Shown: positions 6,662 to 15,283 of the stretch, piece after piece
Numbering within the stretch: the stretch's first letter is position 1
Layout: each line of letters begins with the position of its first letter
Assembly (NCBI GenBank): GCA_036881905.1
Contig: JBAJNN010000023.1
Location: 1 to 28,529 of the forward strand
Length of the DNA: 28,529 nucleotides
Source: JBAJNN01 sp036881905
Lineage (GTDB): Bacteria > Pseudomonadota > Alphaproteobacteria > Rhizobiales > Im1
Reading direction: 5' to 3'
Notes under the pieces: model-generated
Told to the model about the DNA's origin: nothing
Seen by the model: only the letters and a program-made list of their open reading frames with translations
Database searches by the model: none
Translations under genes and position numbers: made by a program

Positions 6662-7363
6662 ATGTGGTTGCGAAACTCACAGCCTCCATGCCTCAGGTCG
6701 CGATTTTCCATCGTGGCTATAGCCGCCGGTCTCGTCGTCGCGGCGGTGTTCGGTGGTTTACGCGCCGCCGTCGCTCACCCGCATGTCTGGATTGAAAGCC
6801 GCTGCGATATTGTTTTCAACAGCGATGGTCTGATTTCCGCGATCAGGGTCTCATGGGAATTTGACGAAACGTATTCCGCCGTCGCGGTCGAGGGGCTGGA
6901 CACCAACGCGGACGGTCACTATGATGCCGAAGAGTTGCAGGCCCTTGCCGCCGAGAATATCGAAGCCCTTGAAGACTATGATTATTTCACCTATATGAAG
7001 GTGGATGGCAACCCGGTTGCCTACAACAAGGTGCGCGACTTTGGGCAATATTACAAGGACGGTTATCTCATCTTGTATTTCACCGTGCCGCTGAAAGACC
7101 CCATTGATCCACGGGTCAAGAATGTAACTTATGCTATATATGATCCAACCTTTTATATTTCCATCGAGCCAACGTTGACCGGAGCGTTACAAATGCTTGG
7201 CGCAGTCCCGACGGGGTGCGGATTCACCATGCGCAAAAGCGTGGCCGAGGCTGATGATTACCAGTATTCCGAAGCCTTCTGGGCCAAAGCCGATACGGGC
7301 ATAGGGGCGTTGTTTGCCCCATCCTTCGATATCATATGCAAGTCCAAAATAACGGCGCGATGA
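6662..7363 (+). CDS. DUF1007 periplasmic protein, ZevA-like metal-uptake component
   Basis: 233 aa from the ATG at 6662. Residues 15-38 form a hydrophobic signal segment ending AAVA, followed by mature HPHVWIE, the hallmark opening of DUF1007 proteins with clustered histidines. Residues 80-91 (DTNADGHYDAEE) are a canonical EF-hand loop, also usual in the family. In Haemophilus, ZevA works with the membrane protein ZevB in zinc acquisition, and similar pairs accompany NicO-type nickel/cobalt transporters elsewhere. The next gene, a NicO-family permease, overlaps this stop as ATGA, so the two are translated together. The metal specificity (Zn, Ni or Co) cannot be told from sequence. Upstream in-frame ATGs (6572, 6587) would lengthen the N-terminus but give a poorer signal peptide. 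Confidence 0.8.
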   Translation: MWLRNSQPPCLRSRFSIVAIAAGLVVAAVFGGLRAAVAHPHVWIESRCDIVFNSDGLISAIRVSWEFDETYSAVAVEGLDTNADGHYDAEELQALAAENIEALEDYDYFTYMKVDGNPVAYNKVRDFGQYYKDGYLILYFTVPLKDPIDPRVKNVTYAIYDPTFYISIEPTLTGALQMLGAVPTGCGFTMRKSVAEADDYQYSEAFWAKADTGIGALFAPSFDIICKSKITAR

Positions 7364-8382
7364 AAATCCTTGCCTTCGCAGCCTGCCTTTATGCTGCCCT
7401 GGCGGTGCTGTTGGCCCCCATAAGACCGGCCTGTGCGTTTACCGACGCCACTTCGCGCAGCCTTGCTTGCGCTCCGGCGCAGGCAGAGGGGAAGCCCCTC
7501 ACCGAATCCCGCGGCACTGTCGGCAATGACCTCCACACAACCCGAGCCGGTTGGTGGACCCGCCTGATGATCGACGTGAAGCTGAAACAGCAGGCTTTCT
7601 ACCGGAACCTCACCGGAGCACTCAAAGCGTTCCGGCATATCCATAGCGCCAGCGCCGCGACCGGTTGGAGGCTGGTCGCAATCAGCTTTCTCTATGGCAT
7701 CTTTCACGCTGTCGGGCCCGGTCATGGCAAGGCTGTCATTTCGGCATGGTTGGCCGCCAATGAACATCAACTCAGGCACGGCATCCTATTGGCCTTTGCG
7801 AGCGCGATCTTTCAGGCTGTCACGGCCATTATATGTGTCAGCGTGACCCTTATGTTCGCACACGCCATCTTTAACTCGGTGCGCAAGGCAACGCATTATA
7901 TGGAATTGATTAGCTACGGGCTGATTTGCGCCATTGGGCTGGTCATGTTGTGGAAGACTCTCCGCCATTGGATCCGGCCCGCGCCATCATCCAATTGTAA
8001 ATGTGGCCACTGTCACATGCCCGCGCCTGAAGATTTCAATGAGAGCCGGTCTTTTCGACAGAGGCTTTCCATCATCCTCACCGTCGGCATCAGACCCTGT
8101 TCAGGTGCGATACTCGTGCTGTTATACTCAAACACGCTCGGTCTTTACGCGGTTGGAATCGGCGCAACCCTGGCCATGGCGCTTGGTACGGCGGTAACGG
8201 TTTGCAGTGTGGCGCTCGCCGCCGTCACCTCAAGAAAGCTGATCATATGTCTGACCGGCGGTTCCAGCCTCTGGCTTGAGCAGTGTTATACGATCATCAC
8301 TGTCTGCGCCGGAGTGGGACTGTTAGTGTTCGGGGCGACACTGTTCGCGGCGACATTCGACGCGCCACGACCAATTCTGTAA
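7360..8382 (+). CDS. NicO/RcnA-family membrane metal transporter, ZevB-like
   Basis: 340 aa from the ATG at 7360, which overlaps the preceding stop as ATGA. An N-terminal signal-like helix (1-26) precedes a periplasmic stretch and about six membrane helices. The NicO motif FHAVGPGHGK (115-124) carries the histidines that handle divalent metal. A second conserved block is GIRPCSGAILVLLY. Between helices lies a Cys/His cluster, NCKCGHCHMP (about 212-221), a probable metal-binding loop. With the DUF1007 partner this matches ZevAB-type systems. Family members act as importers or exporters (RcnA exports Ni/Co), so the direction is unproven. The gene ends at a hairpin shared with convergent ribF. 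Confidence 0.85.
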   Translation: MKILAFAACLYAALAVLLAPIRPACAFTDATSRSLACAPAQAEGKPLTESRGTVGNDLHTTRAGWWTRLMIDVKLKQQAFYRNLTGALKAFRHIHSASAATGWRLVAISFLYGIFHAVGPGHGKAVISAWLAANEHQLRHGILLAFASAIFQAVTAIICVSVTLMFAHAIFNSVRKATHYMELISYGLICAIGLVMLWKTLRHWIRPAPSSNCKCGHCHMPAPEDFNESRSFRQRLSIILTVGIRPCSGAILVLLYSNTLGLYAVGIGATLAMALGTAVTVCSVALAAVTSRKLIICLTGGSSLWLEQCYTIITVCAGVGLLVFGATLFAATFDAPRPIL

Positions 8383-8413
8383 TGAAACGGCCGAAACCGC
8401 CTAAAGAGGTATC

Positions 8414-8469
8414 AGACCTGTCGGAAATCCATCGATTTTCCGCATCGCCGGTGCAATCGCGACAGGTCT
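8414..8469. terminator. Inverted repeat between convergent zevB-like gene and ribF
   Basis: AGACCTGTCG (8414-8423) and CGACAGGTCT (8460-8469) are perfect 10-bp inverted arms around a 36-nt loop that contains a smaller GGAAA/TTTCC hairpin. The right arm overlaps the ribF stop codon. There is no T-run, so it may be a factor-dependent or bidirectional 3'-end stabilising structure for both transcripts. Confidence 0.45.
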
Positions 8470-9469
8470 ACAACCGCCCCTCGATCTGGGCCCGCCCGAT
8501 CGGAAAGGCACTGACGGAATCATGTGATGTCAAAGCCTTAAAGCGCCTCTCCACTTCACGGCAGTCCCGACCGATCTGGTCCCTCAGGGCGTCTGTGGTT
8601 GCGAATGCCCGATCATCGCGGATGAAGTCGATAAACTCGACCATGAGCTTGTGTCCGTAAAGATTGCCGGAAAAGCCCAGAAGATGCACTTCAAGCACAA
8701 GAGGTCCTTCGCCGAGGGTCGGTCGTTTCCCAACATAGCCCGCCCCCGGCCACATACGCCTGTCTCCTTCGGTTTTCCGCACCCTCATGGCGTAAATGCC
8801 CGAACGGGGCGCTCCGCCATTGTTCATCGAGACATTGATGGTCGCAAAACCTATCTTGCGGCCGAACCGGTCGCCATGTCCGACAGTGCCGATCACGCTC
8901 CACCAATAGCCGAGCTGTTCGGCCGCCACAGCCATATCGCCCTGTCTCAAGGCCTCGCGGATCGCGCTTGAGGAATAGGGCGCCAGACCGCTATCGTCGG
9001 TAACCTGTTCGACAATTGTCACAGCGAAGCCGAAGCGTTCGCCGAGGCTGCGCATCATTTCCGGCGAGCCTCTGCGGCCGTGGCCGAAATGAAAATCATA
9101 GCCGGTGACAACATGGCTGACAGCCAGCCGGCCGACTAACTCGTCGATAACGAAATCCTCCGCCGGTTTTTTCGCAAAGGCGCGGTCAAAGGTCAGCGAC
9201 ACCAGAAAATCAACCCCGCACGCCGCCAAAATGCAGGATTTGAGCTCTGGCGGCGTGATCCGAAATACAGGTTGTTTGGGCATAAAAACGGTCCGCGGAT
9301 GCGGCTCGAATGTCACCACGCCAAATGGTGCGCCGCGCTGTTGCGCCTCTTTTGCCGCCAGATGCAGCAGAGTTTGGTGCCCGCGATGGACACCATCAAA
9401 ATTTCCGATCGCCACCACACCGCCACGCCCCCACGCCGGGGTAGGATAAGCAATATCAATATGCTCCAT
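8468..9469 (-). CDS. ribF: Bifunctional riboflavin kinase / FAD synthetase
   Basis: 333 aa, normal for RibF. The N-terminal adenylyltransferase has GNFDGVHRGHQTLL, the HxGH-type nucleotide site, and YSSSAIREAL, the late signature. The C-terminal riboflavin kinase has GTVGHGDRFGRKIGFATINV, then SGIYAMRV and EVHLLGF. It converts riboflavin to FMN, then FMN to FAD. The start at 9469 gives the expected MEHIDIAYP N-terminus; the frame continues upstream to 9538 without homology. One oddity is the kinase motif usually read as GFPTAN, here GFATIN: the Thr and Asn are kept but Pro is replaced. It lies downstream of the HAD hydrolase and a broken MaoC-like segment. No FMN riboswitch was seen upstream. 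Confidence 0.95.
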   Translation of the reverse strand: MEHIDIAYPTPAWGRGGVVAIGNFDGVHRGHQTLLHLAAKEAQQRGAPFGVVTFEPHPRTVFMPKQPVFRITPPELKSCILAACGVDFLVSLTFDRAFAKKPAEDFVIDELVGRLAVSHVVTGYDFHFGHGRRGSPEMMRSLGERFGFAVTIVEQVTDDSGLAPYSSSAIREALRQGDMAVAAEQLGYWWSVIGTVGHGDRFGRKIGFATINVSMNNGGAPRSGIYAMRVRKTEGDRRMWPGAGYVGKRPTLGEGPLVLEVHLLGFSGNLYGHKLMVEFIDFIRDDRAFATTDALRDQIGRDCREVERRFKALTSHDSVSAFPIGRAQIEGRL

Positions 9470-9537
9470 GTCCAACCTGTCATGCCATTTGTACCGGATC
9501 GTCAGCACAGATCGCTCGCCCACACGGGCCGAAACCA

Positions 9538-9742
9538 CGGGCCACCGTTAGGGACGATTTCGTCCCCGACATGGAATGCATGGCCAAGCGCTCCACGACG
9601 GCGGCATTTGTCGAGGATCAACCACCGTTACTTTAGCGTTCACCAGATCGGTGCAACGCACTGGGGCACGAAAGCGCAAACTCCAGGAGAGGTCAATCGA
9701 GCGGGAGAGTGGCAGAAGCTCCCCAAAGTTACGGTGTGCCAC
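9538..9742 (-). pseudogene. MaoC-like hydratase remnant
   Basis: Between the HAD gene and ribF, one minus-strand frame reads DLSWSLRFRAPVRCTDLVNA then KVTVVD (about 9706-9617). This resembles the MaoC-family stretch YLSQSLRFRAPVRIGDTVTA. After a frame change the next matching piece, HAFHVGDEIVPNGGP (about 9585-9538), resembles the family's following VGDEVVVxGEALV. The N-terminal half, including the catalytic Asp/His region, is missing or unrecognisable. MaoC dehydratases are recalled next to this HAD phosphatase and ribF in other alphaproteobacteria, so this looks like a once-complete neighbour that has decayed. The rest of 9470-9860 holds nothing else I can recognise. Confidence 0.55.
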
Positions 9743-9860
9743 AAGTCTTCACGGAAATCATCTCCCGTTAATTGATGTTCAAATCCGTTATAAGCAGGCC
9801 TCCTAAGCCGGTCATGGCAGAAAATGAGGACATTATTTTCCGAAAAGAGGAAGCCACCTT

Positions 9861-10760
9861 TTAGCCGAGAGCGCGCATCAATCCGACAAGTCTGAGTTCA
9901 GGCAACTTGTTGCGCAATCGGGCCATGACAGCCAAGCGCGCTGTCTCATCATAATCATTGCCGATTTCCGCACTATGAATCCCACCGGTGATAAAGACGG
10001 CGTCAAGACCTTTATGCGCTGCTCCGGCAAGGTCCGTTTCCACGCCGTCCCCGATCGCCAAGACCGTTGCGACGTCGAAACTCTTTCCAGTAATCTTGCG
10101 AAGCCGGTTGAAAGCCTCATCATAGATCGGGCTTGCGGGTTTGCCGGTCAGAATCACCTCGCCGCCGAGAGCAGCGTAGTGTTGCGCGAGCGCGCCAGCG
10201 CAATAGATCAGCCGATTCCCGCGATGGACTCTCTTGTCCGGGTTGGCGCAATAAAAAACCAGCCCGCAATCCCTGATCCGCGCCAGAAGATCGGCATAGT
10301 CATTTGGCGTTTGGCTATCATCGATAAGCCCGGAACACACAACCAGCTCGGCATCTTCCGGGGCGGCCGCAACCCGTAACGGCAGACCGGCCAGCAACGC
10401 AAAATCGCGTTGCGGTCCGATGTGAAAAACCGCGGCATCGATATGGGCACGCATCATGTTGCGCATAATATCTCCCGAAGTCACGATACCATCATAGGCA
10501 TCGTCGGGCACGCCGATACGCTCAAGCTGCGCAATCACCGATGAGGACGGACGCGGCGCATTGGTGATGAACACAACAACGCCGCCGGCACGGCGATAAG
10601 CCCGCAGAGCTTTAAGCGCCGCAGAGAAAGGCTCGATCCCATTATGGACGACGCCCCAAAGATCGCACAGCCAGGCGCCGTAATGGCCGGCGCAAGCCCC
10701 AATGCCGATACCCTCCAACAGCCTTGGCACGTCGGTCAGTTCAGGAGGGCGCAATGTCAT
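9861..10760 (-). CDS. TIGR01459-type class IIA HAD hydrolase
   Basis: 299 aa, typical length. The nucleophile motif is CDLWGVVHNG (Asp33), with the aromatic residue after it that marks this subfamily. Motif II is FITNAPRPSS, and the C-terminal Mg-binding motif is LAIGDGVETDLAGA. The class IIA cap lies between. Such enzymes are relatives of NagD and p-nitrophenyl phosphatases that remove phosphate from small molecules; the substrate of this subfamily is not established. The start is ATG 10760, only 6 nt after the stop of the EAL-domain gene, so the two are probably co-transcribed. Neighbourhood with ribF has suggested a link to flavin phosphates, but that is inference. Confidence 0.88.
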   Translation of the reverse strand: MTLRPPELTDVPRLLEGIGIGACAGHYGAWLCDLWGVVHNGIEPFSAALKALRAYRRAGGVVVFITNAPRPSSSVIAQLERIGVPDDAYDGIVTSGDIMRNMMRAHIDAAVFHIGPQRDFALLAGLPLRVAAAPEDAELVVCSGLIDDSQTPNDYADLLARIRDCGLVFYCANPDKRVHRGNRLIYCAGALAQHYAALGGEVILTGKPASPIYDEAFNRLRKITGKSFDVATVLAIGDGVETDLAGAAHKGLDAVFITGGIHSAEIGNDYDETARLAVMARLRNKLPELRLVGLMRALG

Positions 10761-10766
10761 TTCGCT

Positions 10767-11912
10767 TCAGCCATTGTCAAAATGATCGCCCCCCTTTTCA
10801 TCCGGTGGCTCTTGCAACCTTGAATTCACGGACAGCTTCACCGGCCGGGCAGGCGCGAACACCGGCCCGCACGCCATGATGCGGTACCCCACGAGGTCGC
10901 GCAAGACCTCTTGGAACTCAACGCCGGTGATGATAATTTCAAGTCCGGCAGTCCGCGCAGTTTCAACCATCTGCGCCAATTGCAATTTGACGGTGGTTCC
11001 CTTGCGGCCGGCAAGGCCGATTGCGGTCCCGCAACCCATTGTCAGAAAATCAACCCCGCCACGCGCCCAATATGTCGGATCATTCTCGGTCGCAGTCTCA
11101 TGAATTTCGACCGCCAGACCGAGGCCGTGACGCGCCAGATTCATGATACGCCCGGCCAGATCGGGGGAGCTTTCAAATACATCCATGCCGACCACGGACA
11201 AGACGATACCGGCTTCACGTGAACCAATATCGCCGATCATGTTCACGATGCGTTCGAGTGCCCGATCGTCGGCAAGAACCTTAGCCCAAAGGGGACAGAA
11301 TATCCGCCCCGGCCGATGTTGCTCCTTCAGATTAAACTGGGCCGCGGTCGCTTGTGAGATTGTCTCCAACGCAAGAGCGTCGAGATCATCCTTCTTCCCC
11401 ACCAACTGCTCGACTTTTTGCGGCGACATGAGCCTCCCATCGGGCAAACGCCCCCTGAGAGAAGCCAAGTAATGGCAAGTCCGCCGATCGATCAGATCGA
11501 TAATCGGTTCCAGATAGAGTTCGCCACGTTTTTCCTTGATGAAACTCTTTAGGCCAACGGCTCGTGAAGCGGTTTCGCCTCGGTCCGCATTGGCCTGCGG
11601 AGCGCGGTTCGCGCTAACTGTACCGCCAGTCCGGTTTGTGGCATTGTCGTACCTGTGTTTGTCGGCCACGGGCTTTTCGACACTGACGCTCGATCCTTGT
11701 TGCAGACTCTGTGCACGATACGCCATAATCCCGGCAAGCTCGGCCATAGCGAGGAGGACGATCCCACAAGCCAAGGTTGTATCCACAAGGTCGAAACCGA
11801 CCGACGCCATGACGACGAAGACAAACGCTGCCACCGTGACCGCCACAACGATACTGGAAATTATGATGACCGCACGACCAAAGGCCGGCCCTTTTTTAAT
11901 GTTTCGGGTCAT
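10767..11912 (-). CDS. Membrane protein with degenerate EAL domain, TipF-like
   Basis: 381 aa from the ATG at 11912. Two membrane helices (about 13-36 and 44-64) are followed by a polar, low-complexity linker and an EAL-type fold (about 125-360). Recognisable EAL landmarks are LYLEPIIDLIDRR (for xYQPIVDLxTG), GLAVEIHE, VDFLTMG, and the end phrase YRIMACGPVFAPARPVK (for QGYLFGxPxP). The catalytic EAL triplet reads ASL and other metal-binding acids appear replaced, so it is unlikely to hydrolyse c-di-GMP. The architecture matches TipF of Caulobacter, a c-di-GMP-binding flagellar assembly factor, but no flagellar genes are in view. An upstream GTG (11990) would add 26 residues with no ribosome site. 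Confidence 0.7.
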   Translation of the reverse strand: MTRNIKKGPAFGRAVIIISSIVVAVTVAAFVFVVMASVGFDLVDTTLACGIVLLAMAELAGIMAYRAQSLQQGSSVSVEKPVADKHRYDNATNRTGGTVSANRAPQANADRGETASRAVGLKSFIKEKRGELYLEPIIDLIDRRTCHYLASLRGRLPDGRLMSPQKVEQLVGKKDDLDALALETISQATAAQFNLKEQHRPGRIFCPLWAKVLADDRALERIVNMIGDIGSREAGIVLSVVGMDVFESSPDLAGRIMNLARHGLGLAVEIHETATENDPTYWARGGVDFLTMGCGTAIGLAGRKGTTVKLQLAQMVETARTAGLEIIITGVEFQEVLRDLVGYRIMACGPVFAPARPVKLSVNSRLQEPPDEKGGDHFDNG

Positions 11913-12033
11913 AGGGCTAACCCAGTCATCAGAGCATGGAATGCGATCATGGTGTATTATCGCGACACTGTCGAAACCGGCTTGAAACACGCTAAATCAA
12001 GACAGCTCCTACATATCGGCCCACATCGCATCA

Positions 12034-12915
12034 TTATTTTTGGGGAATGACACTGGAGGAGCCGAAGTAATTGAAAAACTCCGAATCCGGACGCAACACA
12101 AAGGTCGTATCATCGCCCTTCAGAGCCTTGCGATAGGCTTGCAGGGAACGCATAAAGGCGAAGAACTCCGGCGACTTGTTGTAGGCATCGGCGAAGATGC
12201 TGCTGCGCTTGGCATCGCCATCGCCGCGGGCAATCTGGCCATCGCGGTTGGCTTCCGATTCCAGGATCACGGCTTTACGGTCGGCCTGCGCCTTGATGGT
12301 CAGGCTTTGTTTGGTGCCGACGGCGCGAATTTGCTCTGCTTCCGCCAGACGTTCGGCGCTCATGCGATCGTAGGTGCTTTGCAGCACATCCGGCAAAAGG
12401 TCGGTGCGCCGGATTCGAACATCCACAATCTCTATACCGATTTTCCTAGCGCTCGGCCTCAATTCATCGCCGATCTCACGCATCATCTGCTCGCGTTCCT
12501 CGGACAAGGCGGCATCGAAGGTCCGTTTGCCATAATTTGCCCGCAAAGCCGCCTCAAGCCTGGTTTCGAGACGCCGGCGAGCAAGACTCAGATTGGCTTC
12601 CACCGTCTCACGAAAGCGCCTGGCGTCAGCAATCCTGAGCATGGTGATCGTATCGACGAGGTAGCGGCGACCATCGACAACCTGAACGCTTTTGTCCTTG
12701 CTCTCAAAAAACAGGAGGCGTTTATCTATCCTTACAACTTGATCGATAAACGGCATTTTGAAATGGAGACCCGGCTCGTCAACATCTCTTTGGATTTTGC
12801 CAAAGCGAACGACCAGAGCCTTCTCGCGCTGATCGACAATGAAGGTCGCGGAATAGGCGCCAATGACCATGACGGCAACGAGGGTGAGAACAAGACTGCT
12901 CAGCCATGTCTTCAT
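12034..12915 (-). CDS. hflC: HflC, SPFH-domain regulator of FtsH
   Basis: 293 aa, standard length. An N-terminal membrane anchor (5-25) is followed by the SPFH/band-7 domain beginning VDQREKALVVRFGKIQ, and a helical region ending in EFFNYFGSS, a typical HflC tail. HflC forms a large periplasmic cage with HflK that encloses the FtsH protease and controls its access to membrane proteins. The start codon overlaps the hflK stop as ATGA (ATG 12915-12913, TGA 12914-12912), so the pair is translationally coupled. In many alphaproteobacteria degP follows; here the EAL-type gene comes next after about 120 bp. Confidence 0.95.
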   Translation of the reverse strand: MKTWLSSLVLTLVAVMVIGAYSATFIVDQREKALVVRFGKIQRDVDEPGLHFKMPFIDQVVRIDKRLLFFESKDKSVQVVDGRRYLVDTITMLRIADARRFRETVEANLSLARRRLETRLEAALRANYGKRTFDAALSEEREQMMREIGDELRPSARKIGIEIVDVRIRRTDLLPDVLQSTYDRMSAERLAEAEQIRAVGTKQSLTIKAQADRKAVILESEANRDGQIARGDGDAKRSSIFADAYNKSPEFFAFMRSLQAYRKALKGDDTTFVLRPDSEFFNYFGSSSVIPQK

Positions 12916-14036
12916 TTTGATGCACTCCCATTGGACACTTTGCCGCCCGGCGATGATACCTGCCCGCCTTTAAGCGCGTTCAGCGGCAAATAGGGTACCA
13001 CGCCGGAGCCTGCCCCCTCTTCGATAACAACTTTTTTCGACTGACCGAAAACGTCCTCCATCGTTTCGAGAAACAGGCGTTTGCGGGTGACATTCTCCGC
13101 TTTTTTGTATTGTTCATAGACTTTGAGGAAACGCTGCGATGCCCCTTGAGCCTCGGCGATCACCCGGCCTTTATAGGCTTCGGCCTGTTCCCTGATCTGG
13201 GCGGCCTTACCGCCCGCCTCGCCAAGGCGGTGATTGGCGTATTTCTTGGCCTGTTCGATGAATTTTGCCTGATCCTGCTTGGCCCGCTGGACTTCCTCAA
13301 AGGCGTCGGCGACGCTTTCGGGAGGATCGGCGCGCTCTACATTGACGCTGGCCAGCTGAATCCCCGCGCCATAGTTATCGAGCGTTGTTTGAATCAACTG
13401 TTTCACGGCGTCCTGAACGTCGCCCCGACCCGTCGTGCGCACGACTTCGCCCTTCGTGCGACCAACCACTTCACGCATAGCGCTCTCGGCGATCACGCGC
13501 ACCAACTTCTCCTGCTCGGAAATATTGAAGAGATAGTCATGCGGGTTGGTAATGCGCCACAGGACGGTAAATTCCATGTCGACGATATTCTGGTCACTGG
13601 TCAGCATCAACCTTTCATTATCCTGCTGTCCCGAGGTGATGGTCCCGATACGCGTCTCGTTCTGTCGCAATGCGGGAACGGTTTCGACGGTCTCGACCGG
13701 CCAGAAGACATAATGCAACCCCGGCTGCACCTCGCCCGGTTCCGCCTTGCCGAAGAGAAATTCGATTCCAACGGAATCAGGCTGCACACGGTAAAAGCCA
13801 TTCCAGGCCAAAATCGCAAAAATGACACCGACGATCGCGGTCCAGATGCCGGCGGAGCCACCGCGGCTGTTGCCGCCGGGAATGAAATTTTTCAGCCTAT
13901 CCTGACCTTTTTTGAGCAATTGCTCCAGATCGGACGGGGTCGATTTCGGTCCACCGCCGCGGGGGGGACGCCCCCAGGGGCCGCCGCCATCGCCACCGCT
14001 TTGCCACCCCCCGCCACCTTGACTGTTCCAGGGCAT
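12912..14036 (-). CDS. hflK: HflK, SPFH-domain regulator of FtsH
   Basis: 374 aa. It opens with MPWNSQGGGGWQSGGDGGGP, the Gly/Trp-rich cytoplasmic tail characteristic of HflK. A membrane helix follows (63-82), then the SPFH domain from YRVQPDSVGIEFLFGK and a long helical segment of Glu/Ala/Lys-rich heptads (about 250-320). With HflC it builds the HflKC-FtsH complex in the inner membrane. The start at 14036 is fixed by the conserved N-terminus and an upstream AGGTGGAG; the frame stays open 90 codons further but that part is unrelated. The 146-bp gap to gpsA is the likely promoter region. Confidence 0.95.
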   Translation of the reverse strand: MPWNSQGGGGWQSGGDGGGPWGRPPRGGGPKSTPSDLEQLLKKGQDRLKNFIPGGNSRGGSAGIWTAIVGVIFAILAWNGFYRVQPDSVGIEFLFGKAEPGEVQPGLHYVFWPVETVETVPALRQNETRIGTITSGQQDNERLMLTSDQNIVDMEFTVLWRITNPHDYLFNISEQEKLVRVIAESAMREVVGRTKGEVVRTTGRGDVQDAVKQLIQTTLDNYGAGIQLASVNVERADPPESVADAFEEVQRAKQDQAKFIEQAKKYANHRLGEAGGKAAQIREQAEAYKGRVIAEAQGASQRFLKVYEQYKKAENVTRKRLFLETMEDVFGQSKKVVIEEGAGSGVVPYLPLNALKGGQVSSPGGKVSNGSASK

Positions 14037-14182
14037 GCTCCACCTGTCCTCTTCGAATAACGCCTTTGACGAGAGACGATCCCTCGCTGATTTCGTTCTC
14101 GCGCGACCAACTCGCGCCGCTAGCAGTTCGATATACTCCATCGGGGCGTGCGAGTCCATAAGGGATTTGCAATGCCTTGCTT

Positions 14183-15283
14183 TTAAGCCTGTGAATTCGA
14201 AAAGCCGGACCCGCCGGTTTCCTCGCGCAATGGCCGGTTCAGCAACTGTTCCATGATCGTATCGATACTGTCCTCTTGCGTGACAATCCGGTGCACGGCC
14301 TCGCAAATCGGCATTTCAACGCCTCTTCCCCGCGCTATTTGCATAACGGCGCCGGCGGTATAAACCCCCTCGCTTACCGTATGACGTTCGCTCAGAACAT
14401 CACCGACGCTGCGGCCCCGGCCAATCGCGATGCCGAGCGACATGTTGCGCGACAAAGGGCTCGAACAGGTCAAGATGAGATCGCCCAGCCCACATAACCC
14501 CGTCAACGTCTCCGGCCTGGCTCCAAGCGCTGCGCCGAAGCGCGACAATTCGGCAAAAGCCCGTGCGGTCAACGCCGCGCGCGCGCTTGCGCCAAGCTCG
14601 CGCCCCTCGACGATCCCGCAGGCTATGGCAAGCACATTCTTGACGGCTCCGCCGATTTGCGCGCCCAAAAGATCATCGCTGAGATAGGGCCTGAAACATG
14701 GTCCGCAAAGCGATCGCGCCACCCGACGCGCCGTGTCGAGCGAGCGAGCGGCAAGCGTGACCGCGACCGGCAGGCCACGGGCGGCATCGGCGGCAAAACT
14801 CGGACCGGACAGCACCATCGGTTCCGCCTGAGGCAGGGTCTTCGCTAAAATCTCGCTCATGAACCGGGCCGTCCCCTGCTCGATCCCCTTGGTGCAGATC
14901 ACGCAGAAAGCGCCGCCGGAGAGGTGCGGCGCCAGGGCGCTCGCCACCATGCGCATGGCCTTGGCCGGAGGGGCCATGAAAACAATCGGGCATTCGGCCA
15001 TTTCGGCAAAATCATTGGTGGCGCGAATCAGCGCGGACAGTTTTACGCCGGGGAGAAAGCGAGTATTTTCATGGCTTGTATTGATCGCCTTGACAACCTC
15101 CCCCTCGCGCGCCCAGAGGGTGATCCGCGCGCCGGTCCGCGCCATGATGGCGGCGAGAGCCGTACCCCAGGCACCACCGCCGACAATCCCAACCTTGCCA
15201 AATGCTCCGCTCCTGTCTAGTCTCATGGCCGTGTCATCCGTTCCGAATTTTCCCACTCCGGATTTTGACCTCTCTTTGCTCAT
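14183..15283 (-). CDS. gpsA: Glycerol-3-phosphate dehydrogenase [NAD(P)+]
   Basis: 366 aa as drawn. The Rossmann motif GIVGGGAWGTALA (residues 32-44), VLSGPSFA, and the catalytic-lysine block AQIGGAVKNVLAIACG identify GpsA. It reduces dihydroxyacetone phosphate to sn-glycerol-3-phosphate for phospholipid synthesis. The ATG at 15283 overlaps the tsaD stop as ATGA, favouring this start, but it adds about 25 residues before the usual N-terminus. An internal ATG at 15226 would give 347 aa, closer to the family norm. tsaD-gpsA is a conserved pair in alphaproteobacteria. Confidence 0.95.
   Translation of the reverse strand: MSKERSKSGVGKFGTDDTAMRLDRSGAFGKVGIVGGGAWGTALAAIMARTGARITLWAREGEVVKAINTSHENTRFLPGVKLSALIRATNDFAEMAECPIVFMAPPAKAMRMVASALAPHLSGGAFCVICTKGIEQGTARFMSEILAKTLPQAEPMVLSGPSFAADAARGLPVAVTLAARSLDTARRVARSLCGPCFRPYLSDDLLGAQIGGAVKNVLAIACGIVEGRELGASARAALTARAFAELSRFGAALGARPETLTGLCGLGDLILTCSSPLSRNMSLGIAIGRGRSVGDVLSERHTVSEGVYTAGAVMQIARGRGVEMPICEAVHRIVTQEDSIDTIMEQLLNRPLREETGGSGFSNSQA

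Noticed and set aside
9470..9860. FMN riboswitch upstream of ribF
   Set aside because: The conserved RFN-element blocks are not present; the segment holds MaoC-like coding debris instead.
12040..14060. Long plus-strand frames opposite hflC and hflK
   Set aside because: They are antisense shadows of well-conserved SPFH genes and have no recognisable domains.
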